Shown: one piece after another, positions 12,906-24,630 of the stretch
Numbering within the stretch: the stretch's first letter is position 1
Layout: every line of letters starts with the position of its first letter
From: Nepenthes gracilis
Taxonomy: Eukaryota; Streptophyta; Magnoliopsida; Caryophyllales; Nepenthaceae
Direction: 5' to 3'
DNA length: 64,000 nt
NCBI GenBank assembly: GCA_033239525.1
Contig: BSYO01000002.1
Coordinates: forward strand, 26,952,068-27,016,067
Position numbers and translations under genes: made by a program
The notes under the pieces: generated by a model
What the model was told of the DNA's origin: nothing
The model's database searches: none
What the model saw: only the letters and a program-made list of their open reading frames with translations

Positions 12906-12947
12906 TTGTAGCAAGCCTTCTTACATTAGCAACTGTAAGGAAGCCAT

Positions 12948-14625
12948 CAGCAAGTTTTTAGCACGTTCTAGAGAGACTTCAAATGCTAAGTTTTTAATAT
13001 CACCGGTGTTCACGGCCTCAATCGCTGAGCATTTTTCATTTCCATAAGTAAGGAAGGGTAAAAAAAATTTAATTTACTATAAATATTTTATTTTATTATT
13101 TCTAAAATCGATTTATTTAATAAATGAGCATAATTTAATTTATATTGATGACTAATTAAATGAATACAAATTTATAAGATATCTAAAACAAAAATTATGA
13201 GTGTTTGTTGTGTGTAAAATTATATTTTATATATTAATATTTTATTTGGTACTTTAAAATTAGATATATATATATATATATATATGTTGTACATATATAA
13301 TCTAATTCAAATATTATAATATTTAAAAATCTTTTAGCTGGTATTATAAAACCATTTGGTTAGTTATCCGATCAAATTAGCTTGGTTACTATTCTAATTT
13401 TTCTTGAATAATTTTGATTGATTCTAGTTAAAAAAATGACTCACTGTATGACTATTCAAATCGTGAATATCTCTATCCATTGTATTGATATCGAACGTGT
13501 TTGATAATACATGTCGTTATTAAACATTATATATGCAAAATTAGCATTATTTTATCTCATAATTATATTTAAATATAACTTATATTCTAAAATATTATTA
13601 TATTTAATTATTTACTTTCCTATTTAATAAGCATGTTCAATTTTATCAGTATTAATACTTATATCATTCTCATTATTAAAAAATATCTTAGTTATTGATT
13701 TTATATTTATTATGAATTATATAGATTTAGAATTTTAGAAAAACGAGGGTTTCAATTATATATACAATTCTCTACATTGCTATTCTAAATTATTACTCAA
13801 TGGGACACACACTTCAATAATGATACGATGGTCGTGATCAAGCCGGTGATAGTGGTCCGAAATTGACAACAATGGCAAAATTCTCGATATTCCTTAGAAG
13901 GTAAAAAGGGTGTTCAACCGATTCAGATTCATTTGATCTTGAATTTTATAAAATGAAGTTAAATTATATAATTAATATAGAAATAAAATATAAAAATTTA
14001 TGTTTAACTATTTCTTAGAAAGGCATAATTACTGATAAAATTAATTGATATGGCTTAATATTGTCGGATTAAAATTTTTTAATAAATATCTAATTTTATT
14101 TTTAATTCATACCTAAAATTCAAATTCTAACTTGAGAGATTTTAGAGGAGGCTATTGGACTTTTTAACACTGATTTACAAACCATAAATCGCAATAAGAG
14201 TTTAGATGATCAAGAGTGACTTTTTATATTATTCTTTAATGTTTAAATTAACAAATGATTCTAATGATTAAGTAAAAAAAAGAAAAAATCAGAGAATGAG
14301 GCTCTAAGAGTATTTGGTGGAGATGATGTATTCTAAATGGCAAGTTTGTAACCTCTTTGTACAGACTAAGCTTAAAGACTATTGTTAAATTTTAGAGATT
14401 ATGTAATCAATAGCTAATAGATTTTGATATGTAAGAAGGTACTGGATTATAAGATACCAAAGATGCTTTGATCACAAATTTGTAAAATGTCCCTGATCCA
14501 ATATACTGTTGTTGTGTTAAGAGTCTTTGTACTCATAAGGCGAACAACTTATTACGTAGCCGGCTAAGTAATCACCTATGACCGACCATTTTTCTTACTC
14601 GTGTTATTGACAACTGGTCAATAAT
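12948..14625. other. 5'-flanking spacer of P450 copy A
   Basis: AT-rich DNA upstream of the copy A start codon. It aligns with the upstream regions of the other copies (27745-29372, 47789-48316 plus 52600-53817, 62703-63227). A short (AT)n run lies at 13262-13286. No gene and no promoter element I can defend. Confidence 0.6.
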
Positions 14626-15103
14626 CGATTTCGATACGAGAGTTTAGAGCCTTTAAAATTAATCGTCGTGTCTATAAACGTAATTTAGTGGGTATTTTTT
14701 TATGATTTTGTTGATTAGAGCCATAATAATGGGTAATATCTCATGAATTTTAGTATTCAACCCGCATACTTATGAATATGGGTTTAGTGAGTAATTTTGA
14801 ACTATTTTTCATTACAGCTCTAACATTAGTTCATATATCCTCAATTTTAGGATCTACCTGTTACGTTTATAGACATGAATTTAATAAGTAATTTTTGAAC
14901 AGTCTATTGATTAGAGTCCTAATTTTAAATCATATCACTTTAATTTCATGATCTAATTATTATATTTATGGACTTTGTCTTAGTGGATAATTTCAAGCTG
15001 TTCATTGACTAAAGTTTTGATGTTAGGTTACATCCCCAGAATTTGTAGAATCCAATTGCCATATTTATAGATGCGAATTTAGGGAGTAGTCTCAAATTGT
15101 TTG
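14626..15103. repeat. Degenerate ~98-bp tandem repeat, spacer 1
   Basis: Four full units start at about 14711, 14808, 14907 and 15005 (spacing 97, 99 and 98 bp), preceded by a partial unit from 14626. Each begins with a variant of TTGATTAGAG and ends with a variant of TTTAGTGAGTAATTTTGAAC. Units are strongly diverged from each other but keep register. The same block recurs in the spacers at 29373-29855 and 53818-54298. Confidence 0.7.
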
Positions 15104-16162
15104 TTAAAAGATTATTATCAATCTATTTTAACAAAAAAGGCCTTTTATTTATTTTACTTTTTATAAATAAATGAAAAATAAAAGGTTTCTTCATTTCCTA
15201 AGCGGATCACAACTTACCAAATTAAATTGGCGTGTTGACACTGCACATCAATTAATAATAATTGAAATTAATCCAAATATAATTCGTCCAGCTATCTCGG
15301 TCTACTGGGCCCTACTCCATTCTATTTGATAGAGAGTGATTATGATTTTTTTTAAGTTTATTTTTAATAAATAGAAATTTTTTATTATTTTTTTGATTAA
15401 TAAATCAATTAGAAATTATTAATCACATACATATTTTAATTTTTTAAGAAATAAAAAATAAATACACTCATAATCCTATCCAGTTCTAGGGGCGATGTGA
15501 TGTGTATACTGTACGACGTCTATATGATATAGTGGTATAGCCGTCGGATAAAAACCCGATACCCATTATAAATCTTTTTAGTAAAAAAATAAATTTTTAT
15601 ATTTTTAATAATACAAAATGATTGGCATTGAATTTTCATTAAACAATTATGATGCTATATCATACACGTGACGTATGAAATCGCATCATAGCACCCTCGT
15701 TCACATCATATCCCGGTGGCAACTTGATAGTGGTGGTGACTTGATGGTAGTGGCGTTAATTGGGTGGTGTCGGAGTAAAATTTTGAAAGTAGTGAATAAG
15801 TTCAGTTAGTATTATATTTTACTTATTGACTTTATCCATGTCCAATCCATATCAAAGAATACAAATCTCATTTATCAGGATAGTCTTTGCTGTTACTTAC
15901 TTTTATTACTAAAATGGGTGGTTTCATATTAATTATAGTGCAACCAAAATTTTGATATACTTACACCCTCATTTCTTCAATGCCGTAGATCATCCACTTA
16001 TGTAAATTATTTTAGATGGATAAACACCTTATATAAATTCACACAAGGTCCAAAGTTATAGTTAAACAAGTTGACAATAAAATATTTCTCTAATATTTTT
16101 AATTTTTTTAAAAAAATATATTTAAATATATCATCTTTTGAATATGTTATATTTAATATTGT
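15104..16162. other. Spacer sequence of the P450 unit
   Basis: AT-rich non-coding DNA that recurs at 29856-30917 and 54299-55357. It contains a more GC-balanced island (about 15480-15780, e.g. around TATCCCGGTGGCAACTTG) that is conserved among the three spacers but has no coding frame. No element identified. Confidence 0.5.
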
Positions 16163-17131
16163 TGTGTCTTGGATCCAAATTTTGAACAGGTTCGAGTCAA
16201 GTCGAGCGTCTGAATCCGACTCCGTTCACCAAATCTAGATCCTGCGCACCTCAACTACAAATAAGAGGTCAGGTGACGGTAGGAGTTTGTCCCACCGTAA
16301 ATACTCCAACGCTCAAATCAGAAATCGACCTTCGAATTTAAAAGGTAAAAGGAAATGAGAGCAAATGAGAATACTGGGAAAGAATATTTGTGATGGGGGT
16401 TTGCTCTCGGTGAGAAAGGCTTTTGCGGCTTTTGTGGAATGTTGGCTCTTGGCACTATGTTTGTAAGGAACATAATGAGAGAGAAAGAGAGCCTCAGTAT
16501 TCTGAAAGCGTGGAAACTTTATAATGGAGAGTTTAGGTTGGATATGGAGAGCGTTTATGTGCGAAACTAAGAGCGTGTATTAGAGTGAGAACTCCATGAG
16601 CTTTATAACAGTAGTGCTGGGTTACCTTCATTGTGCAGAATGGCTTGATGCCCGTACTCCGTTAGGATCACTGTCTTTTCTGGCGTAGGAGTCTTCATGG
16701 CAATAATCATTGCAAACTTGATTACTTTCCTTCTACATTCTATAACCATTAGGATTTACTGCAAATAGGGGGAGGATTTTGGTGCTTTCCTTTAGGGAAG
16801 CGTTTTGATCCTGGAGGCGACTATTATGATGGAAATTGCCTTCTGTAGAGAGCGTAAAATCAATGAATAAGACAGTTGCTGGTCAAGAACGGAAGTATGG
16901 GCCAAATTGGGCTTGACCCACTTGAGGCTTGCTCTCAGGCCAGTCTATTAGTGATGCTTTCGGTCAACAGAAACGTTGATCGTTTTGTGAGCCAATCGTC
17001 TGTCTTGTTATTGAGTTTTACTCGCTCATTGGCCTTTCGTCCGGTTAACAGTTAGCGTTGACCGTCCAGACACATATGAGTCTTTGTTGATTTGGGCCAT
17101 TTTTCCTTCTTGAGCCAACTCATTATTGGCG
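16163..17131 (-). repeat. Gypsy LTR remnant, inverted-pair arm 1, spacer 1
   Basis: On the plus strand it starts TGTGTCTTGGATCCAAA and ends about CCCATCA. The start resembles the inner end of the Tat 5' LTR at 43057 (TGCGTCTTGGATCCGAA), including the downstream GTTTGTCCCACCGTAAA-type and CAACGCTCAAATCAG-like motifs. It is therefore the reverse complement of an LTR in the same orientation as that element, but of a different subfamily. No internal region is attached. Confidence 0.65.
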
Positions 17132-18417
17132 TACCCATCAAATACATTTAAATATTTAATTAAATTTATTTCTCTATATTTTATATTTACTTATATAGTC
17201 AGTATTATACGATAAAAATCATAATCATACATTTAAATATTAGATTTAATATTGTATAATAATTAATTATAAGTTTGTTAGTAAAAAAATAAAATATTTT
17301 TAAAAAATATTTAATTATTTTAATTATCTTTTAATTTGTATCCATAATTAATTCGGCCGATTTGATATTTTAATTGTATAAGATGGTTAAAATAAAACGG
17401 AATGATTTCCGCTGTTTAACATTAAGTAAGTTGAATTCTATTGTATTCCATAGTCAACCATCATCTTCTTATATCTGAAATTGTTGAGTCTGTATAACAT
17501 TCTAAATTATTGTTCACAAAAACGATGTTCTATAACAATAATGTTTAATTTTTTTTTATATAATAAGAAATAAATTGAAAAAATATCATTGACATAAAAT
17601 AAATAATATTACATGCATATTTTATATAAAATATTATATGGGTAATTAAAATTTCTAAAACCAATAATTTTTTTATGATTCATAATTTTTATAAATTCAA
17701 TGTGTAATAACTCAAATATAAGGCAAATGATTATATAATAATCGTACATCACTACTTGAATAAATATAAAATTTTACTTATATTAATTCTTACAATAATT
17801 ATTATTTAAATTATAAATACACAGATAATATAACTTTTAATAATATGTCAAAATATTTTTATCTGCCTCAATTACAAATACTTCTATAAGTACCTTTCGA
17901 ATCTGTAACTTTTTGCCATAAGAAAAGACTCAGAATAATTTATTCTGTCAGTCACTTTCGATTTAGGATTTGATCGTATTAAAAATTATAACTTTACACC
18001 ATCTAAAATATTAGATTAATTTAAATTAATAACAATAAATGTCTCTCATATTTTTCATATATTATTTTAGATGTCTGATATTTTTTAAAATTTTTACACA
18101 TATTCTTTTAAATTTTTGACCGCACTGTCATTTATTAATTGTTAATTAATTTAATTTTAAAAAATTTTTAAATAATACTTGAATGTTTCTATTGTTTGTT
18201 CAAAACTAGAAGGGGTACCAATATCTCAGATATGTTGTGATTATAATATTTTAGAATTATTATTAAAATTAGTATACCCAGTGTAGAAGTATCAAGACAA
18301 ATTTATCAAATCTTTATACTCTTGAAACTAAAAAATTATATAATGATAATTAAAAATTAAAATAAAAAAGAATAATATAAATATTTCTATTAATAATAAT
18401 AATAATAATAATAATAG
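17132..18417. other. Spacer between inverted LTR remnants
   Basis: AT-rich non-coding sequence ending in an (AAT)n run at 18392-18416. It recurs at 31442-33086 and 56337-57588. No gene seen. Confidence 0.55.
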
Positions 18418-19290
18418 TTAACGCCTGCTGTTAACTGGACGAAAAGCCAGTGAGCCAGCAAAGCTCAATAACAGGACGAACGACTGCCTCACACAACGGT
18501 CAATATTTTCGTTGACCGAAAACATCACTAATAGACCGGCCTGAGAGCAAGTCTCAAGTAGGTCAAGCCCAATTTGGCCAACACTTTCGTTCTCAACCAG
18601 CAAGTGTCTTATTTCCTGATTTTGTACTCTCCACAGAAGGCAATTTTCATCATAACAATCGCCTCCAGGATCAATGCGCTTCCCTGAAGGAAAGCACAAA
18701 AATCCTCCTCCTGTATGCAGTAAATCCTAACGGTTACAGAATATAAAACGAAAGCAATCAAGTTAGCAACGATTAGCACCATGAAGGCTCCCGCACCAGA
18801 AAAGACAATGATCCCAACGGAGTACGGGTATCAAGCCATTCTACACAATGAAGGTAACCTAGCACTACTGTTACAAAAACCCATGGAGTTCTCACTCTAA
18901 TACACGCTCTTAGTTTCGCACACAAACGCTCTCCATATCCTGCTAAAACTCTCTATTATAAAGTTTCCACGCGTTCAAAATACTTAGGCTCTCTTTCTCT
19001 CTCACTACGTTCCTTACGAACACAATGCCAAGAGCCAACACTCCACAAGAGCCGCAAAAACCCTTCTCACCGAGAGCAAACCCCCATCACAAATACTCTT
19101 TCCCAGCATTCTCATTTGCTCTCATTTCCTTTTACCTTCTTAATTTGAAAGTCAATTTCTGATTTGGGTGTTAGAATATTTACGGTGGGACAAAATCCTA
19201 CTATCATCTGACCTCTTATTTGTAGTTGAGGCATGTAGGATCTAGATTTAGTGAACGGAGTTAAATTCAGACACTCGACTTGGTTAGAAA
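18418..19290 (+). repeat. Gypsy LTR remnant, inverted-pair arm 2, spacer 1
   Basis: This is an inverted copy of the LTR at 16163-17131: for example, the GTGAACGGAGTTAAATTCAGACACTCGAC-type end here mirrors the AGTCGAGCGTCTGAATCCGA start there. Relative to arm 1 it lacks about 35 bp at one end and about 85 bp at the other. It begins directly after an (AAT)n run. Confidence 0.65.
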
Positions 19291-20631
19291 TATTTATATT
19301 AGATATCGAATGGTTTGATGATTAGAAAATTTAAACTGTTTATCTAATGAATAGTTATATGAGCCACGAGATGAATAGTCGGGTCAAATAAATCATTAAT
19401 ATACTCAATTGACAGGTATTAAATTTAAAATTGTGTAACTATTGGACCATTCAATTTAAACCGGCGTAACATCTCAATTAATGTATAATTATGTCTTTTT
19501 AAAATGGATATATTGATTGATAATAAGATTATAAATATATTTATTTTCTCTAAACGAATAAGAAAAATAATTACTAAAATAGCAAGTACAGAGTTCTAAT
19601 ATTGTAAATATTCACAAATTTTACAAATGTCAGAGTAAAGCCATCAAATCTTTAACCCTCCTTTCTTTTATAATTATCCTCTTATCATCTTTCCATTTTA
19701 TCAGGCACACGACAAGCGATAAGGCAAATTGTATGGCGCACGAATGTCCATCAGTTACATATTAGGTATATGTATTATACCTTAAACACATCTATGCATC
19801 ATTCAAACGCATATTAGGTGAAAAAAAATTTGTTTGAATTACACACAAGTATCTCAAAGACGTCCTTCAAACGCATCTTGATTGACTAGAATATGTAGAC
19901 TGGGCTATGTTTTTCTTGCCTTAAATAGGGAGAAAATTTTGAGTGCTAGTTGAAACATAGCTAGATTGAACACGCAAATTTATAAAAAGAATAATTCGGT
20001 TTATAATATTTGTGCTATGTGATAATTTAAAGAATGGCCAAGTTATTTTTAAATATAATATACATAATTTTATGTTATATTATAAAAAAATTATAATAAA
20101 GATTTTTAGTGCCCACTTTTTATTGACACACTGATAAATGCGAAATTTCAGTAGTTAAAGTGATACTAAATAACACACTAGATTTTTAATGTAATAATAA
20201 TTTAATTATAGTAATTTAGATGCCAAGTAGTATTTGAATAAATTAAAATTTACTAAATTTATCTTATACATTTAACAGTTTAAGGTTAAATATTACTGTT
20301 AGTAGTACAAAAAGCTCTATTATGAAAGAACTCTAACTTTCATTTTTTTACCGGAGATATGACTATAAGTCAAAATACAATAACCTTACCTTTATTTAAT
20401 ATGTTGGATACATTGTTATATTATACTAGAAAAATGAAGAATTATCCCACGCTAAATTAAGAAAATATTGACATAACAGTAAGACTTTTCCATATTTATT
20501 CCAACAATACAAATTTAAACATTACTAATGTGACACGAAGAACAAAAGAAAAATTTATTCCATATCATCCTTTTCAGGTAGAAAGTCACTAGGCTGTGAT
20601 AGGAGCACTAACGCCATTAAAACTTGTGTTT
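19291..20631. other. 3'-flanking spacer of P450 copy B
   Basis: AT-rich sequence aligning with 3565-4950, 43725-44766 and 58337-59681. Non-coding; presumably contains the 3' UTR and polyadenylation region of the ancestral gene just downstream of the stop codon, but no unambiguous signal can be singled out in such AT-rich DNA. Confidence 0.6.
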
Positions 20632-23600
20632 CTAGCATATTGATTCATGCAACTGTGGTTTGGCAACAAGAACCAGATCCGTTATCTTATGCATGCTTAT
20701 ACCGTAAACTTCAGTCAAATCCAAATCTTCAGCTCGAACACCCAACGGAAGTTCCCAATCAAATCTGTGAAGAAGCCAAGCAAGAGCAAGCTCAATGGTC
20801 ACAGCCCCTAATGCGATTCCCGGACAACCTCTTCTTCCAGCACCGAAGGGCAACAGCCCAAAATCCTGCCCCATGAAATCAATGTCGCAGCCTATAAAGC
20901 GATCTGGATTGAATTCCTCTGGACTCTCCCACGATTTTGGGTCCCTCCCTATTTCCCAAACGTTGACAAAAACTCGGGATTTTGCAGGGATTTCATACTC
21001 ATCGATGGTAACGTCCTGAATCGACTCCCTTGGCAAAAGCACCGGAGACGGGGGGTGAAGGCGGAAGGTCTCTTTGATGATTGCTTTGAGATAGTAAAAT
21101 TGATGCAAGTCCTTCTCTAAGACTTGCTCTCTTTTTGGAATGATTTTTCTCACTTCTACTTGTGCTTGCCTCGTCGCTCTTGGGTTCATGATTAGTTCAG
21201 TCATTGCCCAATCCAAGACTATAAATGTTGTATCATTCTCGCGGCAAACATATCCGAACTTAACTGTATTAGTAGCGTTAACTAGTGAAAATCTATGTTT
21301 GTAATTATTATGTAGCAACTCAAGTCTGCATGAAAATATATGATCTGGTTTGGGCCATAATTATAGTCTTATACTCTCACAGTTTTATTATTCCTACACT
21401 TTCGTAGAAAAATACATGTTATCATTTAGATGTCTATCCTATATAAGGCACCTCATTTTTCTATCCCTAGGTAATGTGAAATTTTAGATATTAGATCTCA
21501 CACTCAACCCCATTGAAGAAACGTCGTTCTTGGCATGTGTGGCATGGTTGAAGACAGGCCGAGCTTAATTCTACATATCTGAGTTTACATAATAACATAT
21601 TATTTGCTTCGAGTTATTATTATAAACCTACATTCTTTCGATTTTATTAATCTGAAAAAGGCGTATTATCGAGAAAATATCTTGTGTTATTAAGAAAATA
21701 TTTAACTCATATTATAAAGTATCTCACCTCTCCTTTTCTAGACAATATGGGATTTCAGATACCAACTCTCACACTAATATGATAGTTTAGTACATAAACT
21801 ATGCAATATGCTCAAGTCTCAATAGCATCTTATTAACACATTGTAATATTTAGATGGAAACATATTGGCTATTTTTATTAATTTATTTTTTAAAAAGAAT
21901 AAATTTATACGTTTAAATGTATCTAAATATTAATTTTCATAAAAAAAAATAGTATCTACATGTTATGTAAATGTATAAACTCTGTATAATTTAAAAAGCT
22001 TTTTGGTATTTTGACATTGAAGGATATTAAGATAAATTACAATAAAATATATTAAAACTTTTTAAATATAAAAATATATTTAAAAATATTGTTAAATGTT
22101 AGTGTATGACTCTATTTCGATAAAAAAAAATTATTTTATATAGTAAGACCTAATATTTTAATAAAAATAAACAAATATTGTCATATTTTTAATTATTTTT
22201 TTATCTCAATCATGGTATCATATTGATCAAATAAATAGGTATAAGAGAGCCTCTACTATTAAAAGGAATAGAGAAGATTATTTTTTAAATAAAAATTATT
22301 TATTTTTAAATATATAAATAAAATATAATAATACTTTTTATAATTTATAATTTTTTAAAATATAATTAAATTATTATTTATTTTAAAATAAATAATTTAA
22401 ATTTAAAAAATAATCATCTATTTTTTGTTTCTGTATGTTGCACACGAATTCGGGGGGCGTTCAACGCCCAGCGCCATCCAGTACCACATTTGGGCAGTTG
22501 GATTGAAAAATCCGACGGCCCAAAATTTATAATAAAAAAAAACATAATTTTTATTATTTTTTTATTTTTTTAATATTTTTTTTTATATTTTGATTATAAA
22601 AATATAAATTTTAATATTTTTTATTTTTAAATTTTATAATATTTTTTTTAAAAAAAAAGGGCCGTGAAATTTCAAATCTTACGGCTCCGTGCGCGTTAGA
22701 GGGGGCTCCGCGCTGAGATTTAGATTTAGATTCTAACGCCCCCTCGTTCCTGTTGCACACAGTTCATTGCTGAAATTGACAAAAATTGTGTTGATGATCA
22801 CTTACCAAAAGAATGGCCTTAACATTGTTCATGGTGAGAGACATTTCCGAACTTGCATTCTTCTGTACGTCAAGTAAAACATCTAGAAGATCCTTCTCTC
22901 GAGTCTTCTTCCTCCCTGGATCTAGGCGTTCTTCAATCAACTCATCAAAGAATTTGTCGAACCGCCGAAAGGTTTTCTCAAGTCGAGATTTATAGCCTGT
23001 AATAGTGTGGATGAACTCCATGGAAGGGAAGAAATCTCCCATGCTAAAACCTCCGAGCAACTCTTGGCTCTCCACGAGCATGCTATGGAAACCATGGCGA
23101 TCGTAATCCCCTGCCTCGGAGAAATTTCTTCCGAGAACCACACGACAAAGGACGTCGTTCGCGTAAAGCCGAAGCTTCTCCGACAGGTTTACTGTTCTAG
23201 GGCTAGATTCTGCTTCAATCCTGTGAATTAGGCGGGAAACCTCTTCCGCTCTTACGAAACCGAACGATTCAACTCTTTTCGTGCTTAATAGCTCGAGTAT
23301 ACAAATCTTTCGTATGTGTCTCCAATAACTGCCGCAGGGGGAGAAGGCAATGTCCGTGCTATCGTAGAAGAGCCATTTGGCGGAGAAGAGCTGAGGGCGA
23401 CTAGAAAACGGAAGGTCGTGTGTTTTCATCACTTCTTTTGCCATGGCGGCGGAAGAAACCACCACCGTCGGTACCTCGCCGAGTTGTAGGAAGATAATCG
23501 GACCTAATTTCTGAGACAGTTTGGTGAAAGATCGATGGGGCATTTTACCGAGCTGGTGAAGGTTGCCGATGAGTGGTAGCTTCGGAGGGCTTGGTGGTAG

Positions 23601-23723
23601 ATTTGGCTTTGGTTTTCGTGCCTTGTTTGAGAGGAAGATTTTGAGGACTACGGCTATGAAGATTAGTGAGGCTAGCAACGATGGCAGCAAGCCTTTTTCC
23701 ATTAGCAACTGCAAGGAAGCCAT
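20632..23723 (-). pseudogene. CYP71-type cytochrome P450, copy B (best preserved)
   Basis: Exon 1 (22806-23723, 306 codons) is fully open. It has an N-terminal membrane anchor (residues about 12-31), a proline hinge PPSPPKLP (43-50), the C-helix WRHIR (134-138), and a GTAAGT donor in phase 0. Exon 2 (20632-21254) has ETFR (ExxR), NPDRF, and the heme loop FGAGRRGCPG with the ligand Cys. Together they would make about 513 residues, the usual CYP71 length: an ER-anchored, CPR-dependent monooxygenase whose substrate cannot be read from sequence. Two changes at the start of exon 2 break it. The CAG acceptor is lost (one base missing at about 21255), and one base is missing in the AGTDTT oxygen-binding motif (about 21230-21240). 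Both lie at CTG positions where other copies also differ, so sequencing error is a real alternative and the gene could be functional. Confidence 0.85.
22437..22760. mobile_element. MITE-like insert in intron of P450 copy B
   Basis: The direct repeat (T)GTTGCACAC at 22437-22445 and 22752-22760 bounds about 305 bp with partly inverted GC-rich ends (GGGGGGCGTT near the left, AACGCCCCC near the right) and an AT-rich core. A 9-10 bp direct repeat with inverted ends suggests a Mutator-type non-autonomous element. No transposase. The same insert is in introns C and D. Confidence 0.55.
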
Positions 23724-24286
23724 CAGCTAGTTTTAAGCACGTCCTGGGGAGACTTCAAACGCTAAGCTTTAATATCACCTCCGGACGAAAATATCAGCGT
23801 CGGCCTCAATCGTTAAACATTCTTTATTTTCCAATAAAGGTATTAAATGAGTTGGATCGTTTTCAATACGACACCGTCTGTCATAGGCTATCTCAAATAT
23901 GGCAAAAATAAAAGGGCTACATTATTTTATCACTATTTCTAAAAAAAAAATGAATAGTAAAAAAATTTAATTTACTACAAATGTTTTATATTATTATTTA
24001 TAAAATCATTTTAATTAATAAATGAGCATAATTTAATTACTACTAATGATTAATTATGTGAATAGAATTTATAAGGCATCAAAAATTAAAAATATGAGTG
24101 TTTCTTGTTTGTGAAATTTATACTGTTAACCGTTAGTTGTTAAAATTTTATGTAAAATTATATTTTATATATTAAGATATTTTTGGGTATTTTAAAATTT
24201 CAATTTCATATGCTATATTTTTCTAATTTAGTTAAAATATTATAATATTTAAAAAATAGTTAACTAGTATAATAGAGCCATTTGGT
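23724..24286. other. 5'-flanking region of P450 copy B
   Basis: Sequence upstream of the copy B start codon, alignable to that of the other copies but more diverged, ending at about 24286 where LTR sequence begins. No promoter motif is called: AT content is too high for TATA-like strings to be informative. Confidence 0.55.
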
Positions 24287-24571
24287 TGTGATGTGTCCTT
24301 AGATTCAAACTTCAAACAAATTCAGGTCGATCCGCTTGTTCTGGTTTCGGCCCCGTTCCCTGAATTAGGATCATGCACACCATTAAAATGAATAGGAGGT
24401 TAGTGTATCGGCGAAAAGTTGTCCCACAGAAAAGCACTCCGACATCAAGTTAGTAAACAACCTTCGAAATCTAATAAGGTTACTGGAATTGAGAAGTGAA
24501 AAGGAGATAATGTAAGAGTGTGTGGATATCCAGATGAAAGAGTGTGTGGATACACAGAGAGGCAAACACTC
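24287..24571 (-). repeat. Tat-type gypsy LTR fragment
   Basis: Starts near TGTGTCCTTAGATTCAAAC and shares with the LTR at 43057 the series GATCCGCTTGT, CCGTTCCCT, AGGAGGT(T/C)AGTGT, AAAAGTTGTCCCAC and GTAAA(C/T)A(A/G)CCTTCGAAA. It is truncated: only about 285 bp of the ~670 bp LTR are present. Confidence 0.7.
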
Positions 24572-24630
24572 TGTATGATTTAAAAAGCTTTTGGTATTTT
24601 TTTAATGTTATTGAAGGATATTAAGATAAA
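24572..24630. other. P450 intron fragment as filler between elements
   Basis: A ~59-bp stretch (from TGTATGATTTAAAAAGC to GGATATTAAGATAAA) matches the P450 intron, best at 6356-6417 in copy A. It is sandwiched between the Tat LTR fragment and the end of another gypsy LTR. Confidence 0.7.

Larger units (their letters stand above)
8166..12910 (+). mobile_element. Ty1/copia retrotransposon, 3'-truncated, in P450 copy A
   Basis: A 5' LTR (8166-9020), a primer-binding site and a gag-pol body are present in the usual copia order: gag, protease, integrase, reverse transcriptase, RNase H. The element stops inside RNase H at about 12905, directly joined to the first codons of P450 copy A. No 3' LTR and no target duplication are visible, so the 3' end was lost in a deletion that also removed much of exon 1. 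Multiple stops mark it as old. Confidence 0.88.
4951..12947 (-). pseudogene. CYP71-type cytochrome P450, copy A (disrupted)
   Basis: A microsomal plant P450 monooxygenase relic. Exon 2 (4951-5574, 207 codons plus stop) is open and has an intact CAG acceptor. It carries the GTDTT oxygen-binding motif (preceding residues IFVT), the PDRF motif and the heme loop. Two core residues are lost: ExxR reads ETFC and the heme loop reads FGAGRIGCPG, with Ile for the conserved Arg. Exon 1 survives in three pieces: 6835-7037, 7801-8165, and 12911-12947 (first 12 codons, with TAA at codon 9). A solo LTR (7038-7800) and a truncated copia element (8166-12910) separate them, and about 100 codons (about residues 13-116) are missing. 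The donor site and last exon 1 codons are also gone: the intron runs straight into exon sequence at about 6835. It is the most diverged copy and certainly a pseudogene; family assignment is secure, subfamily is from memory only. Confidence 0.9.

Noticed and set aside
14626..15103. Possible CRISPR-like array
   Set aside because: Plant context, diverged contiguous units without spacers; it is a degenerate tandem repeat.
21255..21318. N-terminal extension of the copy B exon 2 frame
   Set aside because: It is intron sequence read through because the acceptor is damaged; it has no P450 similarity.
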